Assembly: GCA_002786065.1 (NCBI GenBank)
Contig: NHNY01000004.1
Location: 620,001 to 684,000 of the forward strand
Direction: 5' to 3'
Source of the DNA: Microcyclospora pomicola
Lineage: Eukaryota; Ascomycota; Dothideomycetes; Capnodiales
DNA: 64,000 nucleotides
Part shown: positions 54,793 to 64,000 of the stretch, one piece after another
Numbering within the stretch: position 1 is the stretch's first letter
Layout of the letters: each line of letters starts with the position of its first letter
Made by a program: the position numbers and the translations under genes
Notes under the pieces: model-generated
The model's input: only the letters and a program-made list of their open reading frames with translations
The model's database searches: none
Told to the model about the DNA's origin: nothing

Positions 54793-56104
54793 GCTTGAGA
54801 CAAGGATGGCAGGCTTTGTTTGTTAGAAATTGTGCATATCACGGACAAGGCTAGCATGGCGTCTGGAGTACAATGATTCCGAGGATATCGCTCTTCGATC
54901 TTGACTGATTTCTCTACCTCATCTTGGTTCAAACCCGGTTCTACTCAGGATCTTGGCCCACAACGTACCCCAGCATCAATCGATGTTGGATCAGTGCACG
55001 TTCAAGTTCGAATTGACACCGTCCAGAAGATTTATCTCATTCGTCTATCAATAGAATGACGAGGCAGACTACCTGAGAGGTGTCACTCTTACGTCCGAAC
55101 TACCAGGGACCTGCGTCAGTCGCCACCATTCCATTTACCGCTGGGTTGCTCTACAGGACTAGACCAGGCTGGAGTCCCTGTTCTGTCAACGGCGATGCCC
55201 ATTCGAGAGTGCGTTCCCCATGCTTATTAGATTTGCCATTGACGAGAGCTAGGTGTGATGGAAGTAACCTGCCTCGATAGAACATATAAGAAGGAGGGCA
55301 AGAGAAAGATCTGGTTCGGTCGGATTTGTATGAGGTTGATCCGCATCAGACCCTGTTGAAAGCGGCAAAGCTTATGCTTCCTTCCGCCGTATGGAGGGAT
55401 ACAGTACGATGAGCGTAATGCTAGAGACTGACATTCTGCGATTCAGGATAGACTCAAGATGGGGTAGGTAGACTGATGTAGGTGGGGAGATCGCCTGGTA
55501 TTGAGGCACGATGTATCCAACCACTAAACGCTCGAAGACGATTATTCTGGCTTGTGGAGGTGCGAATTACCTGCATACCTTACGGTATACAGCTCTCGAA
55601 TACACCTCTTGAGTACATCTCTCGAACACATCTCTCGAGGAATGCTTCAACGTAATTCATGTATCTCAGGAATACATGTCATCACCGTGCAAAGCCGGGC
55701 AATTCTCATGTATGTCGGGCCTGGGTAGTAAGAAAGCTCGGGCCCGCCCGCCAAGCCCTTTGCGGCCGGGGAAAAAATTACAGCATCTCTCGAAGCTTCA
55801 AGGTCTGCTTGCTCGTCTGCCATTCGAGATCACCAACCGGCACCACCAACTCGACACCGCCCTCGAGCACGAACCAGAAGCTTCTCTCCGGCAGCAGCTT
55901 TCATCGTGCATCATTTTCCCCGACAGCATCTTCCCGTCGCGCAGAGCTTTCGCAGCTGAGAATACATATCTTTCTTCGCATGCGCTGAGCAGAGAGAGGA
56001 GGGATATACTGTGTTTGACGCTGCAATCGCAGACAGTGCGACAAAGCAGGAGGAGATAGAGCGGAATACCTGCCATCTGAAAGGAGAGAGATTGTAGGAG
56101 CAAA
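54793..56104. other. Intergenic, 1.3 kb, upstream of Cbf5
   Basis: No gene recognised. It contains a 13-nt tandem repeat at 55593-55644 and GGGGAAAAAATTA at 55768-55780. The latter resembles the yeast RRPE ribosome-biogenesis element (AAAAATTT-like), but the match is weak. Confidence 0.45.
55593..55644. repeat. 13-nt imperfect tandem repeat, four copies
   Basis: CTCTCGAATACAC, CTCTTGAGTACAT, CTCTCGAACACAT and CTCTCGAGGAATG follow each other without spacers. Confidence 0.8.
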
Positions 56105-57690
56105 ATGGCGCTCGTCAAGAAGCAAGATGGCGACGAGATGATCATCAAGCCCGAGGCTGTTACGCCCACCGTCGACACGAGCGATTGGCCGCTGTTGCTG
56201 AAGAACTGGGATCAACGTACGTTTGTGCCTTCATTTTTGCTTATTCTTTCTGGGATAGCGTCACTCCGCCAAAGATATCTGTAGCTGACCATGTCTTCAT
56301 TCGCGACATTACAGTACTCGTGCGCACTGGCCATTTCACCCCCATCCCGGCAGGTTGCACCCCATTGAAGCGCGACCTGAAGGCCTACGTTTCTTCAGGT
56401 GTCATCAACCTCGACAAGCCGTCGAACCCGTCCTCACACGAAGTCGTCGCGTGGTTGAAGCGCATCTTGCGTGTGGACCGTACCGGACATTCGGGCACGC
56501 TCGACCCCAAGGTCACAGGATGTTTGATCGTGTGTATCGATCGTGCGACGAGGCTGGTCAAGAGTCAGCAAGGCGCTGGTAAAGAGTATGTGTGTGTTCT
56601 GAGGTTGCACGACAAGCTACCTGGTGGAGAGGCACAGCTCGCAAGAGCTCTGGAGACCTTGACGGGTGCGCTCTTCCAGCGTCCACCCCTCATCAGTGCG
56701 GTCAAGCGACAATTGCGAATCAGGACGATCCATGAGAGCAAGTTGCTGGAGTTCGACAATGACCGACAGTTGGGTGTATTCTGGGTGTCGTGTGAAGCCG
56801 GAACATACATCCGTACCCTCTGTGTTCACTTGGGTCTCTTGCTGGGTGTAGGCGGGCACATGCAGGAGCTGCGTCGTGTACGGTCCGGAGCCATGGACGA
56901 ACAAGAGAAGATGGTCACGCTACACGACGTTCTCGATGCCCAATGGTTGTACGACAACCAGCGTGACGAGACCTTCCTCCGCACCGTCATCTCACCACTC
57001 GAGACCCTGCTCACGACTTACAAGCGTATTGTGGTCAAGGACTCGGCCGTCAACGCCGTCTGCTATGGCGCCAAGCTAATGATTCCTGGTCTGCTCCGCT
57101 ACGAGGCAGGAATTGAGGTCCACGAAGAAGTTGTGCTAATCACGACCAAGGGCGAGGCAATTGCATTGGCGATCGCACAGATGTCTACGGTCGAGCTGAG
57201 CTCATGTGATCACGGTGTGGTGGCCAAGGTCAAGCGCTGCATCATGGAGCGTGACCTGTACCCACGCCGATGGGGTATGGGCCCCGTTGCGACTGAGAAG
57301 AAGAAGATGAAGGAGTCTGGCAAGCTCGACAAGTATGGTCGCAGCAACGAGCAGACCCCTTCGCAGTGGAAGCAAGAGTACAAGGACTTCAACGACCCCA
57401 ACGGCGTCAATGGTAGTGTCCTTGACCCGGCTGCGAGTGAACGACAAGCTGCTGAGAGCGCACCAGTGAAGGAAGGCATCCCTGGCAAAGGCCAAGAGAC
57501 GACCACCAAAGAAGATGTCGACATGGCACCTCCAGTCGCACCTGCGCCCGTTGAAGCCAAGTCGGACAAGAAGAAGCGCAAGCACGAAGGCGAGACTGCG
57601 GAAGAAAAGGCAGAACGCAAGCGCAAGAAGAAGGAAAAGAAGGAGAAGCGGAAGTCGAGCAGCAAGGATGACGAGGACGACAGCGACTGA
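56105..57690 (+). CDS. cbf5: Cbf5/dyskerin, H/ACA snoRNP pseudouridine synthase
   Basis: Two exons, 56105-56216 and 56315-57690, with a 98-nt intron (restores [16 protein letters not shown]); 495 residues. Cbf5 isomerises uridine to pseudouridine in rRNA, guided by H/ACA RNAs, in the nucleolus. An N-terminal dyskerin-like segment ([20 protein letters not shown]) leads to the TruB domain with [16 protein letters not shown] and the catalytic Asp101 in [12 protein letters not shown]. It continues with [20 protein letters not shown] and [20 protein letters not shown] domain follows (about 275-350: [37 protein letters not shown]). The C-terminal tail is a Lys/Glu repeat ([25 protein letters not shown]), as in other fungal Cbf5. 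Complete in length. Confidence 0.97.
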
Positions 57691-58348
57691 AGCATGAATC
57701 TCATGGGGATGACGCCCAATGTACTACTGACGCCTCAGCCAAGGATTTGCAAGAAATATGAGCAATAATGATGCGTCGCATGGCGAATGCGTTGTATATG
57801 GACGTGAGGTGGAAGATCGGGTGTACTCGGCGTGCGGTTCTTTTCGGGCGATGGCTGGGCTTCGGGGGTGCTTTTGGTGGTCATTTGGCTGTTATTTGAC
57901 GCGGACACTAGGTGACGACGAGCGAGGTACTCGGCTGCCGCACATTCTATTGTAGAGTACGAAGCATCGCGGGCGTTATGAGGTGTTGGTAGCATCGCCC
58001 GGTACAAATGCAAAGACTTGAAATTCTGCATCGAAGTGAACATGTATGTGTACCTTGGCATGTGATGGGTCGTGAAGTGAAGTCCAGTGTCGGGTCCAGA
58101 GTGGAATTGCGGGTGAAGATGGACGGACTGGACTGTGTGTGCCTTGGACCGCCCCTCATCACCCCGCCATCACTCCGATGCCAAAACACTCCTTCATTGA
58201 AACATCACATCACCGTCTTCTTCCGACCTCTTTTCTCTTCCTTTCTCTCGTCAAGACACAAACATCCTCATCTTCGTCCTCTCATCCATCCTCATTATAC
58301 GAAAGCACACCTCTTCATACTACATTTCTTAGCAAAACAACCGTCAAT
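57691..58348. other. Intergenic, Cbf5 3' flank / malate dehydrogenase promoter
   Basis: 658 bp. The right half is a long C/T-rich leader with CATC repeats, typical of strongly expressed fungal genes. No gene seen. Confidence 0.5.
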
Positions 58349-59675
58349 ATGGTCAAAGCTGGTATGTTTCCCCTCCCCTCCCCAATACTTGAGCTGCCAA
58401 GCGACTTTCCACCCCGCGGCGGCGACATTGCTCGTTGCTCCTATGCACAGATCAATCACTGACCAGTCTCGCCCTTGACAGTCGTCGCCGGAGCCGCTGG
58501 TGGTATCGGCCAGCCTCTCTCGCTTCTCCTCAAGGCGTCCCCATACATCGACCACCTCGCCCTCTTCGATGTCGTCAACACCCCCGGTGTCACCGCCGAT
58601 CTGTCACACATCTCCTCCGTCGCCAAGATCGAGGGTTTCCTCCCCGCCGATGATGGTCTGAGGAAGGCATTCACCGGTGCAGACATCGTCATCATCCCCG
58701 CTGGTGTTCCCCGTAAGTTTCACCGTCGAGATTCATTGGTGCGGTAGCGAAGGAGATATCTGTGAGGGCTCTGCAAAGAGAAATTGTAGAGTGGAGGATA
58801 GCGATGTGCTTCAGGAGTTCCGGACGTGTCGGAGAACGAAATATTGACCAACATCATCCACCAGGCAAGCCCGGTATGACCCGTGACGACCTGTTCAAGA
58901 TCAACGCCGGAATCGTCAAGAACACCATCCAGGGTGTCGCCGACTTCTGCCCCGACGCTTTCATCCTCGTCATTTCCAACCCCGTCAACTCCACCGTCCC
59001 CATCGCCGCCGAGGTCATGCAAGCCGCTGGCAAATTCAACCCCAAGAAGCTGTTCGGTGTGACCACCCTCGATGTCGTCCGTGCCGAGACCTTCGTGCAG
59101 AGCATCACCGGCGAGAAGGACCCGGCCAAGACCGTTATTCCAGTCATTGGTGGCCACAGCGGTGAGACCATTGTGCCACTCCTCTCCCTGGCCAAGCCAT
59201 CTGTCAGCATTCCCTCGGACAAGCTGGACGACCTGACCAAGCGTATGTTTCTTCGCAGCCATTCCTCTGCACCGTCAGTCCCAGTCTAACAATCTCTGCA
59301 GGTGTGCAATTCGGTGGTGACGAGGTTGTCAAGGCCAAGGACGGCGCCGGATCCGCCACACTCTCCATGGCTTACGCTGGTTTCCGCTTCGCCGAGAAGG
59401 TGATCCGCGCCGCCTTCAAGGGCGAAACCGGCATCATCGAGCCGTCGTTTGTCTACCTGCCCGGCGTGACTGGCGGCGATGCCGTGCAAAAGGAGACCGG
59501 CCTCGATTTCTTCTCCGTGCCCATCGAGCTCGGCACCGAGGGCGCCAAGCAGGCCATCAACGTCGTCAAGGACGCCAATGAGTACGAGAAGAAGCTGCTC
59601 CAGGTCGCATACGACGGCCTCAAGGGCAACATCGCCAAGGGCGTCGAGTTCGTCAAGAACCCTCCTCAGAAATAG
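58349..59675 (+). CDS. mdh1: Malate dehydrogenase, NAD-dependent, probably cytosolic
   Basis: Four exons: 58349-58361 (13 nt), 58482-58712, 58865-59242 and 59302-59675. Introns are 120, 152 and 59 nt; 331 residues. It interconverts malate and oxaloacetate with NAD. The spliced start [20 protein letters not shown] puts the NAD-binding GxxGxxG at residue 8, so there is no mitochondrial leader; this suggests the cytosolic form. Catalytic features are [19 protein letters not shown] (substrate Arg, restored across intron 2), [16 protein letters not shown] and [16 protein letters not shown] (catalytic His). The C-terminal half reads [20 protein letters not shown] and [20 protein letters not shown]. 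High C-ending codon use points to strong expression. No C-terminal peroxisomal SKL (ends NPPQK). Confidence 0.97.
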
Positions 59676-60574
59676 GTGCATGATCGAAGGAGATAGTTAC
59701 GACACGATGAGAAAATGAATGAGAAAGTGGACACACACGCCCTTGTTTTTCCTTTTGTTCTGGTTTCTAGCTGTGCAGGTCGTGACGGAGATGTCTTGTA
59801 AATCAGAAATCTCGAAAACTTGCCGTCACATTTCCCGCGAGTTGGGGGAAGATCGTCTGAGACGTGATTACTTCGACTCGTTCATCTGCTTGTTCTGAAG
59901 TGCTCTTCGATGTCCTATGTGCCTACTGATGCTAGAGAGAAGGCGCACACATGCAAAAGTAGCCTCATTTCAGCTTCGTTTCCGCCTGTGCAAGCAGCCT
60001 TGGATCCGCTGCTCAAGCCTGTTCTCTTTACGCATGATCCACTTTGGGACAGAGATATGGAGAGACACAGTCCTGGCTTTTTCTGAAGCAGATTCGTCCT
60101 ACCGCATCGGACGTGTTCCCGCTGCAACATGTTTCATAGTTTGAGCTGTTATGTTGAGAAATTGTTGCTGGGCGAAGCGACCTGAGATGCGGGCTTTGTT
60201 ACGTTGATCTTCGCTGCTCGCTGCCAGCATATCGGCTTGCTGTTCTGGCGGTTGTGTTGCAAGTGCCATGCAGTGCCATCACGCGTATGCGCCGCAAGGA
60301 ATGGTCGCCATGATGAGATTTGATGGCGAATAAGTGTCGCGGTCCTCACACTTGGAGGACTAGGCGCGGTCGGTTGCATGCATGATGTGGAAGTCCATCG
60401 TCAGCCAGCAGGGCAGCTGGCTTCGTTTCTCTGTGGTCCAGCGTGAGGGACGATGATAGCTCCGCCCAACGCTCGTCCGCTCGATTCAAGCAAGAGAAAA
60501 CCCAGGAGTCAGGTCCTCGACTGGCGATATCTCTCGACATGAGCTCGCATTACGTCGTGATGTAGAGAGTGCTT
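59676..60574. other. Convergent region, 0.9 kb
   Basis: Between stops of malate dehydrogenase and the Trs33 gene. Only short unrecognised frames. Confidence 0.5.
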
Positions 60575-61610
60575 TCATCCCGTCGCCCCGACCATCTTGA
60601 TCTGGAACGTCGCCGTGGGCATCTCCGCGCTACTCGCTTCGACGCTGGCCTCGACGCCGAGTCCGCTGAGCGCGCCGCGGATCACGCCGCAGGGGAAGTA
60701 GAGATGCTAGATGGAGACGTTTAGCTGATGTTCCTCCCGAACCAAAACGTATACTTCCTTGGTCCTTAGAGAATTTAGAGCGGTTGACATACCAGCTGAG
60801 CTCGATGTATCGCCTCGTCGACCGCCTTGCTCCCCGCCCGGCGGTCGACGCTCATGCGTGCGAGCGGGTGAAAGCGCGTATCCGTCAACACGAATGTGCC
60901 GCGGTGGTTGGTCTTGAGATTATCGATCTGCTTGCGGCCGAACAGCAGCGGCCAGAGATCCTTGCAGAGGAACTTGATGGCCTCGAGCGGGTTGGTGGGG
61001 CGCGGACGCGAGAGGGAGAAGCTGTACATCACTGTGATTAGCATATTTGGGCCTGGAGACTGTGTCATGTATTGCAGCGGTCTTGCATCTCTTGAAAGCA
61101 GCTTGCAGCTGTAAGGACAAGACCTCGTAGCCCGTGGGGTCTTACCTACCGCTCAACCAAGCCCTGTCCCACTCGGTATCCCAGCCCATCGAGCCGGAAC
61201 ACCATCCCCTCCCTCGTCTCGTCGTTCACCAGCGGGAACCCCAGCGTCGTGACCACCGTGCCTGCATCTTCCGTCTCGACCCCGCCGCTCGGCGCCGTCG
61301 ACTCCCTCACCGTCGCCTCGCTCGGCACCCCGCTCTCACGCTTCGGATCTTGCACTGTCGTCGCCGTGGCCGTTGTCGAAGCAGGCGGGGTCTTGGCGAC
61401 CTGAGCCTGCGCCGTGCTGGGTCGGTGAAAGATGCGGTTGCGCTTGTACTCGTCCAGCAGCGCTTTTTCGCGCGCGAGGAGCTGCTCTGTCAGCCGCTGG
61501 GCGAGCGGGACGAGCTCGATGAGCAGGAAGTCGAGCGCGGAAGCGGCGAATTTGGGGTTGATGAGGTCGTCGTCGAGGGGGATGGTCGCGGTGGGGGATT
61601 TGAGAGCCAT
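60575..61610 (-). CDS. trs33: TRAPP complex subunit Trs33 (TRAPPC6, Bet3 family)
   Basis: Three exons: 61150-61610, 60793-61021 and 60575-60706. Introns are 128 and 86 nt; 273 residues. TRAPP is the guanine-exchange factor for Rab GTPases (Ypt1, and Ypt31/32 for some forms) at the Golgi; Trs33 is a core subunit that helps set complex type. The joined sequence reads FAASALDFLLIELVPLAQRL, TEQLLAREKALLDEYKRNRI and GYRVGQGLVERFSLSRPRPT. Next come EAIKFLCKDLWPLLFGRKQI, DNLKTNHRGTFVLTDTRFHP and LYFPCGVIRGALSGLGVEAS. This is the Bet3-fold order. A disordered Thr/Ala/Pro insert of about 60 residues (about 70-130) separates the first helix from the rest; it is longer than in yeast. Both splice joins restore family sequence. 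Confidence 0.93.
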
Positions 61611-62429
61611 GGCTTGGGGAGGTGGAGAGATCTGTGGAGAGGTTTTAAGATCTCGTGAACATGGAGGGGACGGAGAGTTAGGCGATCTTCGTAGGCATTG
61701 GTGGGTAGGGTTTATGTGAAGTGGACGGGCATGTGGTCATAGCGTCTGGACGTGACAGTGTAAATACCTACTCGCGAGCATCCTTCTCTCAATTCAACTT
61801 ACTTCTCCTTTGCATGCTGAGGTGAGATTAGATGTTCGGGATATCATCGCTAGCGACAGATTGGCCGACAGAGCATGTCTGGATGTACCTATTCCATGGC
61901 TGTTGTTGAACTCAAAGCTCGCATACACAGCATGAGCATACTCAAGACCAGTATTCTAACTCGAGCACCATCTTTTGTAGATACACGTCTACGACAGATC
62001 ATGTCATCTTCTTCGATATACTACGTAAGGTAATAGAGGCTGTGGAAGGAGTGTACTACTTGTCAACAAATCTGCACCGTTTCCTCGTCAGAGTCGGTAG
62101 GTAAAGCAACAATACCGTACCTGAGATGGGTAGAGCATGTATAAGCATAACTTTATGATGGTCAAGACAAAGGTCAGCAACGCGACTGGTGCGCGCGAGC
62201 TGGACCCCAGTGATATGCGCTGAGTCAAACGCGATCAGATCTCGGATATCAGAGCAGTAACTTTTACCTTCATGGGGCTGAGTAGGTCTGTACTTGTCTT
62301 CAGCGTCTAAACGTATATATATCTTGGTAGCATAAATTTTGGTGTAGATGTGGACTATGAACGCAAAGACTCCTGTATCGAAGACGAAGGATACTAGGAG
62401 ATAGAGCACCAGAAGGCTGGTACGACATC
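61611..62429. other. Divergent region, 0.8 kb
   Basis: Between Trs33 and the small membrane-protein gene. A/T-rich near 62300-62350. A minus-strand frame at 62056-62409 begins without an ATG and is not accepted. Confidence 0.5.
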
Positions 62430-63170
62430 ATGGCGTGGTCTACATCTGGAAGCGGTGGGAGGGTGAGTCTCATCGTACGTCTTGACTAAAGCGACCAATA
62501 TGCTTACGCAATTTTTCCACAGTCTAATGTGGACATCGAGAACACCATCCAAGCACCACCAGCGGTATACTTCGGCCCATCCGGGATTCATCCTTCGAAA
62601 GAGCCTGCACGCGTCACGGTCGCAAGCATGGAAGTGGAAGAGCCGACCTATTCCCGCATGGGCGCTGTTGACAACCACTCCCCTCCACGCTTCCATCTCG
62701 GCCGATATCGAAGCCTCAAACGGCAGAGATGGTGCATCACACTAAGCATCCTGACTGTCTTCACCGTCGCGTTCTGCATTCTGGCCATCGTGTATCGACT
62801 GATCGACCACAAGAACGAGTATGGTCACGGCGATTTGAGGCCCCTTCGCGCCGAGCGCACACCATTCGTCTGCGGCACCAACCCGGATCACTGGAGCTGT
62901 ACCACGCGATTTGCTGGGCCCAAGGCAGCGGACATGACGAGCCATGCCGCGCTGACCAAATGGATGGATCAATATTGTGTCTTTCAAGCACCCCAAGGCG
63001 ATTTTTGGATGTGTGGCGGAGGTCTAGGTCCGGATCATGGTTTGCCTCATGGCGAGGGTACGTGGGTGGAGAAGGTGTCGGACGAAATGATGCAGACCAG
63101 AGCAGTGAACCACAGCTCGTCGCGAAGGCAGCTGGCGGCACTGAAGCGGGTTTTTGAGAGGATTGATTAG
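62430..63170 (+). CDS. Small single-pass membrane protein with Cys/Trp-rich outer domain, unknown
   Basis: Two exons, 62430-62462 and 62523-63170, with a 60-nt intron (AGG|GTGAGT ... CCACAG, phase 0); 226 residues, starting MAWSTSGSGGRSNVDIENTI. Residues 1-72 are polar and lack a signal peptide. One membrane segment follows, WCITLSILTVFTVAFCILAI, after the basic RYRSLKRQR, so the predicted orientation is N-in (type II). The C-terminal 120 residues face outward or lumenal and contain four Cys in CGTNPDHWSC, QYCVF and WMCGGGLG, with several Trp. I do not recognise the family. It may be a lineage-specific fungal membrane protein. The intron is inferred from the splice sites and the need for an ATG. 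Confidence 0.7.
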
Positions 63171-63266
63171 ATCGAGGATGCAGTGGGCTTGTCGGCGTCC
63201 AGGTAGATAGGTTGCGTTGGAACCCCAATAACTTGACACATCCACTCCTCGACTCGCAGCGTCGGA

Positions 63267-63899
63267 TCAATCCCAGTCGTCGTCATTCTCGTCTTCTTTC
63301 TCCTCTACCCTCTTCTGCCGTCTCCACCGATCATCATCCTTGGTCATCTTGGCTCTCACCAGCACCTCACTGCTCAGCAGTCTCATCTCGAGTTCTGAAA
63401 CGGTGAAGCTGTCTGCCTTGTACCCGATCCCTTCGAAGCCAATGATCCGATCAACGCCCACGCCGTCCTTGAAAGCAATCACACATGGCAAGACCTGAAT
63501 TCCGAGCTTGACGACCAGGAACGGCGCATTTTCGACATCGATTTTGACAAATCTGGTATCGAAATGCTTCTCGGCCAAGACTTGCAGCTTATCATCCATG
63601 ATCCGGCAGCGGCTGAAGTCGGATTTGCCAAAATGCACAACGCATAGCTTGGTCGAGGTGGTGATGTCCATGAGCTGCTTCTCGTCCTTGATCTCCATGT
63701 ACGTGCCGTGGGAGGTGGTTTTCATGGCCTTGGCACGCGACATTTCCTCGTGGAGCTGCTGCAATCGCCTCTCGCGCAGACCAGAGAAGGTCTCATCATC
63801 GGCTTCGAGCTCGGCGATCAAGGCGTCCTCGTCGTCCGAGTCTGCATTTGGGCGGGACTTGTCGAGGACGGTGGCGACTTTGGCGTCGAGGGGAGCCAT
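63267..63899 (-). CDS. plp1: Phosducin-like thioredoxin-fold protein (Plp1/TXNDC9)
   Basis: Single exon, 210 residues, ATG at 63899. Plp1/TXNDC9 proteins bind the CCT/TRiC chaperonin and modulate folding of tubulin and actin. Features are an acidic start (ADSDDEDALIAELEADDETF), a helix LRERRLQQLHEEMSRAKAMK, GTYMEIKDEKQLMDITTSTK, then the thioredoxin fold CVVHFGKSDFSRCRIMDDKL. That segment has no CxxC pair, only the second-position Cys, as in this family. It is followed by RFVKIDVENAPFLVVKLGIQ, VLPCVIAFKDGVGVDRIIGF, and an acidic tail (KEDENDDDWD). Length is normal. The lack of a redox pair means it is a binding protein, not a reductase. Confidence 0.93.
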   Translation of the reverse strand: MAPLDAKVATVLDKSRPNADSDDEDALIAELEADDETFSGLRERRLQQLHEEMSRAKAMKTTSHGTYMEIKDEKQLMDITTSTKLCVVHFGKSDFSRCRIMDDKLQVLAEKHFDTRFVKIDVENAPFLVVKLGIQVLPCVIAFKDGVGVDRIIGFEGIGYKADSFTVSELEMRLLSSEVLVRAKMTKDDDRWRRQKRVEEKEDENDDDWD

Positions 63900-64000
63900 T
63901 GCAACTTTGCAAGACCCTTAAACGAGCCGATGGCGAGCAGTACTGGGTTTGACGGGCTGATTATGCAGGTCTGCTTGACCACGAACAATGCGTTTACTTC

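Noticed and set aside
62056-62409. A minus-strand frame with a hydrophobic start (LYLLVSFVFDTGVFAFIVHI)
   Set aside because: It begins without an ATG, the hydrophobicity follows from an A/T-rich patch, and the plus-strand gene at 62430 explains the nearby signals better.

Overview
The window is nuclear DNA of a filamentous ascomycete (Pezizomycotina). The evidence is short introns of about 50-150 nt with GT...AG ends and CTAAC-like branch points, intergenic gaps of mostly 0.3-2.8 kb, a full eukaryotic housekeeping set, and lineage-typical proteins (a T5orf172/Mug113-like protein, a fungal NIPA transporter with a hydrophilic insert, UPRT, BMT2). I suspect Dothideomycetes, but the sequence does not prove it. 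I support 26 protein genes, found by joining exons across introns. I saw no tRNA, rRNA, CRISPR array or transposon. One 56-base run of N (41959-42014) lies inside a tandem repeat.

Layout. 1-4852: the 5' part of a DUF89/ARMT1-like gene that runs off the left edge, then the arginine enzyme ArgJ (ornithine acetyltransferase), divergent from a Xaa-Pro aminopeptidase P gene. 4853-9107: gene-poor, with one small unknown gene at 7540. 9108-16300: WAPL cohesin-release factor, uracil phosphoribosyltransferase, and a 741-residue basic/disordered orphan. 17325-24392: mitochondrial HSP60, a T5orf172 (GIY-YIG-like) protein, an E2-25K type ubiquitin-conjugating enzyme, and proteasome ATPase Rpt2 divergent from the E2. 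25685-33063: NIPA-type magnesium transporter, a ubiquitin-specific protease ending in a CaaX box, and mitochondrial ribosomal protein uL5m. 33064-35838: a 2.8 kb stretch without recognisable genes. 35839-43660: a secreted protein of about 2,566 residues made almost wholly of Ser/Thr/Val/Asp repeats. 44209-50423: a disordered orphan, cofilin, derlin and Ufd1, all on the minus strand. 52321-59675: a secreted NTF2-like protein, BMT2 rRNA methyltransferase, Cbf5/dyskerin and malate dehydrogenase, all on the plus strand. 60575-63899: TRAPP subunit Trs33, a small single-pass membrane protein, and a Plp1/TXNDC9 phosducin-like protein.

Functional themes. Five genes belong to ubiquitin-proteasome or ER-associated degradation: the E2-25K, Rpt2, the deubiquitinase, derlin and Ufd1. 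The E2 and Rpt2 share one promoter that carries a 9+9 bp inverted repeat built from CTCGCGAG. Derlin and Ufd1 are tandem neighbours. Two genes serve ribosome biogenesis (BMT2, Cbf5). Plausible regulatory sites are a perfect Gcn4/CpcA site upstream of ArgJ and heat-shock-element units upstream of HSP60.

The most unusual objects are the giant repeat protein, whose main repeat resolves into 11-residue units and which carries four spaced ADPxF motifs, and the deubiquitinase ending CVIM behind a basic stretch. Cofilin is encoded with an ATG-only first exon and an 11-nt second exon.
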